A model generated the notes under the pieces. It saw only the letters and a program-made list of their open reading frames with translations. It was not told the origin of the DNA and made no database searches. Source: a virus. Taken from it: a stretch of 21,030 nt of DNA. How positions within the stretch are numbered: the stretch's first letter is position 1; every line of letters begins with the position of its first letter. Positions 16,755 to 21,030 of the stretch are shown in pieces. The stretch spans positions 1-21,030 of IMG/VR virus record IMGVR_UViG_3300021961_000763; one strand, given 5' to 3'. The position numbers were made by a program, and so were the translations under genes.

Positions 16755-17915
16755 AGTTCTTTTCTCCTCTAGAGTTTTGTGTATATTATGGCCATATACT
16801 TTTAACATAAGATCTCTGCTGCTTTCCGGTGGGAGCTGCTTTAGAGTCTCAACAACCATACAAATTTTATGTGCTAAACTGAAATGAGAATTATTCCACT
16901 CAGTATAACTTAAACTTACAAGATTAATAGAGTCATTTAAGGCTCGTTGTAGTTTTTTACTAGTAGCAACTTCGGGAGTAGACTTAACTTGAAGGAGCGA
17001 TAACTCATCTAAATTAACGATACTCTTGAATTTACTAATAATATGAACTTGTTCTTCTTCGGTAAAGGTTTTATCTGTGTTGATATAAAGGTTAATGTCA
17101 AATTCAGTTTCTAAATCCCAGTAATTGAGAATTGTAATACCTGGGGCCGGGACAGTAATAGTTTTATCTAAGGAATTGCCGTTGATGTCGCACGCTGCAA
17201 AATCAAAAGTAGGATTATCCGCAGTAGCAATTCTATCAGTTTTGTAACGAATTCCGTCAATAACAACAAAAGTCTTTTCTGTAATCTTAGCAGTATCTTC
17301 ACTGAGTAGGTTTACAAATGGAATTTGTTTCATTGGGTCTTCAATTACAGGAGTAGATTCTTCAGCTTTATCTTCTTCAACAGCTTTTTCTTCTACTTCT
17401 TCTACAACAAACTTATTTTTAAAGCTTTCATAGGCATCATCTGCTTCGAAGCTCTTTCGTACTGAGAAGAGAGAATTTTGGTTAGCTGGAACACTCACCA
17501 CTGAAATTTCTAGTAGTTCTACATCTTTAATAACAAACGTGTCAGAACGCTTATCATAGTCGGCATCTTTAACTCTAAAACCAACACTAAAGCTCTTTAG
17601 AACTCCGTCGTTGATTAGGGTTTGTACGCCATGTTGACGCTCTGCCGCTCCACTTACGCTTGCTTCAACAAAAATACCTTTTTTGTCTACTGTTACTGCG
17701 TTTACTCGACCGATAGGCTTACTGTGGTCGTGTTGATATAGAAGAATCGGGTTACGTCTAAAATTGTCTATTCCTTTAGTCCAGGCTTCTGGAAGTACAA
17801 TGTCTCCCGTCCTATCCTTGTCACTAGTATTGGCATAGCCCGCAATTTTAAAAGCTTTTTCACTAGCGCCTTTTACAGTAATGTCGTCGGTAGTGATAAA
17901 AAATTTTTTATCCAT
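15372..17915 (-). CDS. Prohead protease - linker - major capsid protein fusion
   Basis: A single 847-codon frame. Residues 1-155 match S78 (HK97 gp4-type) prohead proteases: LLYQHDHSKPIGR with likely catalytic H62, VLKSFSVGF with S110, and LLEISVVSVPAN with E136. Residues 160-190 are Glu-rich; residues ~190-387 form a linker domain I cannot assign. From residue 388 comes a capsid precursor: a charged helical scaffold-like segment with coiled coil near 454-476, then the HK97 fold (Phage_capsid type), with ATRRLARGIDKALLRGNG and GAVYGIPIFISEFM as landmarks. The protease would cleave scaffold-like segments during prohead maturation. The start has AAGGAG 9 nt upstream, overlapping the portal stop. 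Fusion of protease and capsid is known in some phages, but usually with a short join. A second, internal start is described separately. Confidence 0.9.
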   Translation of the reverse strand: MDKKFFITTDDITVKGASEKAFKIAGYANTSDKDRTGDIVLPEAWTKGIDNFRRNPILLYQHDHSKPIGRVNAVTVDKKGIFVEASVSGAAERQHGVQTLINDGVLKSFSVGFRVKDADYDKRSDTFVIKDVELLEISVVSVPANQNSLFSVRKSFEADDAYESFKNKFVVEEVEEKAVEEDKAEESTPVIEDPMKQIPFVNLLSEDTAKITEKTFVVIDGIRYKTDRIATADNPTFDFAACDINGNSLDKTITVPAPGITILNYWDLETEFDINLYINTDKTFTEEEQVHIISKFKSIVNLDELSLLQVKSTPEVATSKKLQRALNDSINLVSLSYTEWNNSHFSLAHKICMVVETLKQLPPESSRDLMLKVYGHNIHKTLEEKRTMTTENVGEPIKLDTKASTAEVTTKAAPAQVSEPRVAQLVEKTGEAVLKAEAAEYRAQETNSAPDTRVMEELAELKGQLKAYREQVNSFQSSKMHYQESTRTAAQFSDAEKSNAVFLARALNKWNVFDTKLGDRMKAVLTDSNLNEAFSTNVYNEMQQQLVVAPMFNRIEVNSKDFRIPVADEDTSDFVAQFPSGSFATGVTDTTTVPTSRQAQIGAVTVSPKKFMVSTHIAKDEEEDTILPLIDFLRQAATRRLARGIDKALLRGNGSLSAFSSSNTLTAAGAYPSVIKGIVEHAAAVGGLVTKTGTTIDKADPGDIAAARITLGRYGLALGSNLAYITSVEGYNNLVTNTDFQTVDKFGAQATYLTGSVGAVYGIPIFISEFMDTAGAADSNLGILVYKPGFIIGERRAMEIESEYLPQQQVTAMYLSTRMDFQALTTVSQAALSSRYSYAALITTASS
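16764..16770 (-). promoter_or_regulatory. Internal ribosome binding site for the capsid protein
   Basis: AGAGGAG on the minus strand, 9 nt before the internal capsid ATG. It falls inside the codons for Leu-Glu-Glu of the fusion protein. A small hairpin (GTATAT/ATATAC, 16781-16799, 7-nt loop) lies just upstream and leaves the site unpaired. Confidence 0.75.
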
Positions 17916-17928
17916 TGATGGTCGCTCC

Positions 17929-19182
17929 TTACTCTCGTAGGACGCTGTCAGCAGGTATTTCGTCTACACTTTCATTTGTGGGACGACCACCTACCTCTGG
18001 ATTTACAGCACTTCCTGTTATATTTTGGGGAAGTCTAATTAAATTAGTTTCTGGAGTGTCTAGTGTTTTAAATCCAAGCTTTGCACGAGCCTCATCTGGA
18101 GTGATAATACCCGAGTTTACTAAACTAACATAATATTGACTTTGGGTTCTTAAATCAGGTTGAAGAGCTGTAATAACGGTTCTATCTGGCATAATGCGGA
18201 CAGAATTAAAATAGTGAGCAAGAGCACTAGCAAACATCAAAACTATTGGCAGAACTGTGTGTTCGTAGAAGAGTACTTGGTTTGCTGCGATATTAGCGTT
18301 ATTACCACTTTTCATTAAGACATAAGGCACGCCCATTGCCTTAGCCATATCTTGTTCTAGTCTATCTACACTGCTTTCAAAATCTAAACTCTGAAAGTTA
18401 ATGTCACTAAACTTATCAATCTTTAGTCCACCATCTAAAATAGCCGGACTACGAGCGCCTTCAAAAATAGTAGCATAAGAATTGCGCCAACTCTGAAGTA
18501 ATCGTTCTTTAATTTTAGTGTTTAGCACGGAATCGGTAGTCAGCACCACACCGGGCACGGCATTATTCTTAAAAAACTGACGCTGAAACTTTAGCAGTGC
18601 GTTGTAGATGTTGATAATGTTTGAGAGACTCTTGATACGAGATTTTCCACGAAAGATGCTCTCATCGTTATCTTCTTTAATGTGAATAATTTCGTCAGCT
18701 CGAAACTCGATAACCTGCTTCTTTGATTGGCGCACCGAACTATAACTAGAAGAGCCGCCACCATGAATCAAGAAGATATACCCACGCACAAAAGTCTTTG
18801 GGTCGGTTACAATCTCTACGTCATTCGCCGGAAGTACATAAAGATGGTTTCCATCATAGTAGAAAAAGGCATTACCATCTAACAGTAGGTCGAAGTAGGC
18901 ACGTCGTAGTAGTCGAACTCTATCCTCAAACGGGTTTGGTCTATCATTAAGTAGCTTGTTAAGCTTTTTAGCAGGGCCCTCGCCTGAGATTGCAAAAGGA
19001 ATCTCAACGCAGGCACTAACAATCATATCAACCGCACGATGAATAACTTCTATCTGGTCATAGGCAGCTCTAAAATCAACGTTAGAGTCTGGCTGAACAA
19101 AAGGTTCGCGGCTATGAATATACGATTGAACTGGGTTAAGTTTCAGTCTGTCCGCTAGCCAACCTATCGGTCCCCTCGCCAT
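17929..19182 (-). CDS. Portal protein (HK97 type)
   Basis: A 417-residue protein of usual size for HK97-family portals (Phage_portal), the dodecameric ring at one capsid vertex through which DNA passes and on which terminase and adaptor dock. Landmarks in order are YDQIEVIHRAVDMIVSACVEIPF near 41-63, LLLDGNAFFYY near 98-108, a wing-type strand region, the VPGVVLTTD segment, the stem/crown region with QDMAKAMGVPYVLM, and the late VNSGIITPDEARAKLGF motif that is typical of this family. The start is supported by GGAGAG 8-9 nt upstream, although this makes a 47-nt overlap with the HNH gene. Only 13 nt separate its stop from the protease-capsid gene, so the two are likely co-translated. Confidence 0.93.
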   Translation of the reverse strand: MARGPIGWLADRLKLNPVQSYIHSREPFVQPDSNVDFRAAYDQIEVIHRAVDMIVSACVEIPFAISGEGPAKKLNKLLNDRPNPFEDRVRLLRRAYFDLLLDGNAFFYYDGNHLYVLPANDVEIVTDPKTFVRGYIFLIHGGGSSSYSSVRQSKKQVIEFRADEIIHIKEDNDESIFRGKSRIKSLSNIINIYNALLKFQRQFFKNNAVPGVVLTTDSVLNTKIKERLLQSWRNSYATIFEGARSPAILDGGLKIDKFSDINFQSLDFESSVDRLEQDMAKAMGVPYVLMKSGNNANIAANQVLFYEHTVLPIVLMFASALAHYFNSVRIMPDRTVITALQPDLRTQSQYYVSLVNSGIITPDEARAKLGFKTLDTPETNLIRLPQNITGSAVNPEVGGRPTNESVDEIPADSVLRE

Positions 19183-19555
19183 CTAGTTTCTCTCCATACT
19201 GTGCTTTTTGCCGTTCTAACCATTCGCCTACTTTTAGCGCTACATAGTTAGAGTAGCTTTTTCCAAATATTTGGTGTAGCCTGCTATGATGAGCCTTGCA
19301 TAGAGAATACAGGTTGTCATTACTGAGTTTTTCTTGATGTTCTGCTTCGAACGTAGTTCGATACGTTCTAGCTTCTTCATCAGTTGTCACTCGAATACGG
19401 TTTTTTTGTGTCCAAGCGTTCCAAAGCTCACTCACGCAGTAGAGGTGATGTAGCTCTATGTTTTCTTCACTGCCGCAAATATAACACGGTTCTCGACGTT
19501 TGTACCGGCTCTTCATACCGTCTCGAACGTGTTTGACAGGTTCTCGCTTTAACAT
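19136..19555 (-). CDS. HNH endonuclease
   Basis: A 139-residue HNH nuclease. A CYIC zinc pair (C24, C27) is followed by IELHHLY (H36, H37), then NDNLYSLCKAHHSRLH with N81, C86, H89/H90 and H94, giving the beta-beta-alpha-metal layout with an added zinc site. HNH proteins beside terminase genes are needed with the large terminase for cos-site cleavage in several siphoviruses, HK97 gp74 being the model; homing is the alternative. The gene stands alone after a 78-nt gap that carries a consensus promoter. Its own ribosome binding site is weak, and the mapped leader would be very short, so a start at M14 cannot be excluded. The C-terminal codons overlap the portal start. Confidence 0.85.
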   Translation of the reverse strand: MLKREPVKHVRDGMKSRYKRREPCYICGSEENIELHHLYCVSELWNAWTQKNRIRVTTDEEARTYRTTFEAEHQEKLSNDNLYSLCKAHHSRLHQIFGKSYSNYVALKVGEWLERQKAQYGEKLDGEGTDRLASGQTET

Positions 19556-19575
19556 AACTTTCGATTTCTTATTTT

Positions 19576-19604
19576 ATTATAAGTCTATTACTCAAAATAG
19601 TCAA
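19576..19604 (-). promoter_or_regulatory. Near-consensus sigma70 promoter before HNH/portal/capsid genes
   Basis: On the minus strand TTGACT (19599-19604) and TATAAT (19576-19581) are separated by exactly 17 bp. The -35 matches consensus in five of six bases and the -10 in all six. The region upstream of the -35 is strongly A/T-rich. Transcription would begin near 19569, about 14 nt before the HNH ATG. It lies in the only sizeable gap of the packaging region. Confidence 0.82.
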
Positions 19605-19605
19605 A

Positions 19606-19625
19606 ATATTTCTTTTTTGAAATAT
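19606..19625 (-). other. AT-rich perfect hairpin between terminase and the promoter
   Basis: ATATTTC pairs with GAAATAT over 7 bp with an A6 loop (minus strand), immediately upstream of the -35 box and a few bases after the terminase stop. The following TTTT is short and the stem has only one G-C pair, so it would be at best a weak terminator. It may instead act as an upstream A/T element for the promoter. Confidence 0.4.
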
Positions 19626-19633
19626 GATGCAGG

Positions 19634-20917
19634 CTAGGAGTAGATACTAACAGCGCTATTTTTATTGTATGAATATATTGCATACCGTATCGCGTCACAA
19701 CAGTGAGAAGTCCAGTCGTGATTAGGTTTAGCTTTTTCTGTACGAGAGTTCCAGCGATAGGCGGTCATACTCTTAAAAGAGTAAGATGCTGTTTCAATAT
19801 CAAAAAAGAGCTTGTTTTGTTCTACAAGTGTTTGAATATGTGCAATTCCGTCGTTTACACTTTTTATCGCATTGTCACACGCAATATCATAGTCATAGGC
19901 TAAATCGGCTCGTGTCTGCTGAGCTGCAGAGTCGATATAGATATTTTCAACATTCCAATAGTCGCTCATAGCCTTAATAGCCTCTGCGTGTTGGCTAGTT
20001 GTACCTTCGGTAGCAACATACTCATCTACAACATACCAGTTAGCACCATCAGTCGCCACAATAACAAAAGCAGTAGCGTCTCGATAACCCATATCGAGAC
20101 CTCCTATAAAGGTAAATCGTTCGTTAGAAGGTTCGATTCGATAAGAGGCCCCTTCACTTACTAAGTCTCGCAGATGTTCGTTCTCATCTAGCTTGTAGAT
20201 TTGACCTTCAAAAGTCGCCCATTCACAGTAGTACTCTTGACGAAAGAGACTGTCTGGAATAGCACGTTTCGCTTCTTCAATGTCTTCTTGCGTGAGTCGT
20301 GGGTTTGCGTGCCACGGAAAGAGTCCACTACCCCACTCTGGGAAAGATGGGTCTTGTCCGCGCAGATAGTATCCATAGAGATAGTTTTCTTTTCCGCGAG
20401 GCGTAGAAATAAAAAGAGCCCGCGAGTCTGGGAAAGTAGACAGCGCGGGACGTAAGTCACGAGTAAAATATTCGTCATCAGGAATGAGCGCGGCTTCGTC
20501 TACAATAAGTAGATTTGCGGCTCGTCCAACTAGAGAGCTGCGGTTATTCGCTGAGAGTAGTCGAAGAGTACTATCATTAACCAGACGGACCACTCGGTCT
20601 TTAAGATTGAATCGTTTAGTTTCAATGTTAAATGCCTCGATAAGTTCAGTGGTAAAGTCCCAGATAATAGAACTAAGGTTAAAGTCGGGAGCCACCACAA
20701 TAACTTGTTGATTAGGTTCTAGTAGTTTAGCGAGTGCTAGCACTGCTGCACCACTAGACTTACCTGTACGGCGAGCAGAAATATGCACCCAGTTACGCTT
20801 TGTACTTAATCCCTCCATCATCGCACGTTGGCTCGGATTAAGTTCCGTGAATCCGTATTTATCCGGTAGACGGGCTACAAGCCTGTCTACCGGAACTTTA
20901 AAGTAGCTAGAGGTCAT
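19634..20917 (-). CDS. terL: Terminase large subunit (ATPase and nuclease)
   Basis: A 427-residue large terminase, the motor that pumps DNA into the prohead and cuts the concatemer. The N-terminal ATPase shows Walker A SARRTGKS (47-54), Walker B LLIVDEAA (136-143, with D140 and E141) and the coupling motif FISTPRG (169-175). The C-terminal RNase H-like nuclease shows GGLDMGYRDATAF (D275), VVDEY (298-299), YIDSAA (D329) and the late HDWTSHCCDAIRYAI with D408. Both domains look intact. The ATG overlaps the stop of the upstream gene as ATGA, so the two terminase genes are probably translationally coupled. Length is at the short end for the family, which is normal for this type. Packaging mode (cos or pac) cannot be told from the protein by eye. 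Confidence 0.96.
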   Translation of the reverse strand: MTSSYFKVPVDRLVARLPDKYGFTELNPSQRAMMEGLSTKRNWVHISARRTGKSSGAAVLALAKLLEPNQQVIVVAPDFNLSSIIWDFTTELIEAFNIETKRFNLKDRVVRLVNDSTLRLLSANNRSSLVGRAANLLIVDEAALIPDDEYFTRDLRPALSTFPDSRALFISTPRGKENYLYGYYLRGQDPSFPEWGSGLFPWHANPRLTQEDIEEAKRAIPDSLFRQEYYCEWATFEGQIYKLDENEHLRDLVSEGASYRIEPSNERFTFIGGLDMGYRDATAFVIVATDGANWYVVDEYVATEGTTSQHAEAIKAMSDYWNVENIYIDSAAQQTRADLAYDYDIACDNAIKSVNDGIAHIQTLVEQNKLFFDIETASYSFKSMTAYRWNSRTEKAKPNHDWTSHCCDAIRYAIYSYNKNSAVSIYS

Positions 20918-21030
20918 TCTTCTTTAGGGCCGCCAATCATCTTACCATAGGCAATACTCTCATCCGCACTAGACTCAAGCCCCATGAGACCCATACGAAT
21001 CTGGTCTACGCGACAAACATCAATGAGTTC
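20914..21030 (-). CDS. C-terminal end of upstream gene, probably small terminase (partial)
   Basis: The frame enters from the right edge and ends at a TGA that overlaps the large terminase ATG by three bases (ATGA). Only 38 residues are visible: ELIDVCRVDQIRMGLMGLES and a tail ending GGPKEE. A helix followed by a short charged tail just before the large terminase fits the small subunit, which recognises phage DNA and regulates the motor. The visible part contains no diagnostic motif, so the call rests on position. Confidence 0.6.
   Translation of the reverse strand, partial: ELIDVCRVDQIRMGLMGLESSADESIAYGKMIGGPKEE

Noticed and set aside
16778-16860. Promoter ahead of the internal capsid start
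   Set aside because: An A/T-rich stretch has -10-like text but no -35 at 16-18 bp; internal translation start explains the site better.
20188-20478. Minus-strand 96-codon frame and plus-strand frames within the large terminase
   Set aside because: They overlap the intact terminase frame, which holds all ATPase and nuclease motifs; no ribosome binding sites.

Overview
The window is the packaging, head and tail-morphogenesis module of a tailed double-stranded DNA phage (Caudoviricetes). All genes lie on the minus strand, so the transcriptional order runs from right to left. An HK97-type head fold, a lambda-type G/GT tail chaperone frameshift, a lambda-like tail terminator and a very long tape measure protein together indicate a siphovirus-like phage with a long non-contractile tail. 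No sheath or baseplate genes are visible. Shine-Dalgarno sites are good, two sigma70-type promoters are near-consensus, and base composition is moderately AT-rich. These suit a Gram-negative, possibly marine, host, but that is inference and nothing here fixes the host. No integrase, repressor, tRNA or CRISPR is visible, so lifestyle cannot be judged.

Layout, in transcription order. (1) Packaging: the C-terminal end of an upstream gene (probably small terminase, cut by the right edge), large terminase, then an HNH nuclease gene. (2) Head: portal, then one long reading frame that joins an S78-family prohead protease, a ~230-residue linker of unknown type and an HK97-fold major capsid protein. 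A strong internal ribosome binding site and in-frame ATG can also give capsid protein alone. A GC-rich hairpin follows the capsid. (3) Connector region: a glycosyltransferase-like protein, a small unknown protein, a head-tail adaptor with a LamG-like lectin domain inserted in it, and a large neck protein with a gp10-like C-terminus. (4) Tail: tail terminator, major tail tube protein, a strong terminator, tail assembly chaperones G and GT linked by a -1 frameshift, and a tape measure protein of at least 2989 residues that runs off the left edge. The visible end of the tape measure holds eleven tandem 27-residue repeats.

The parts work as one assembly line. Terminase packages DNA through the portal into a capsid matured by the protease. 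The adaptor, neck and terminator proteins close and join head and tail. The GT/G chaperones load the tape measure and tube protein to set tail length. The sequence shows several expression controls: a consensus promoter before the HNH/portal/capsid genes, an extended -10 promoter before the tail genes, hairpins after the two most abundant structural proteins, internal initiation within the capsid frame, and programmed frameshifting in the chaperone. The most unusual elements are the LamG insertion in the connector, the protease-linker-capsid fusion with its internal start, the glycosyltransferase-like gene inside the head module, and the regular 27-residue repeat array in the tape measure.
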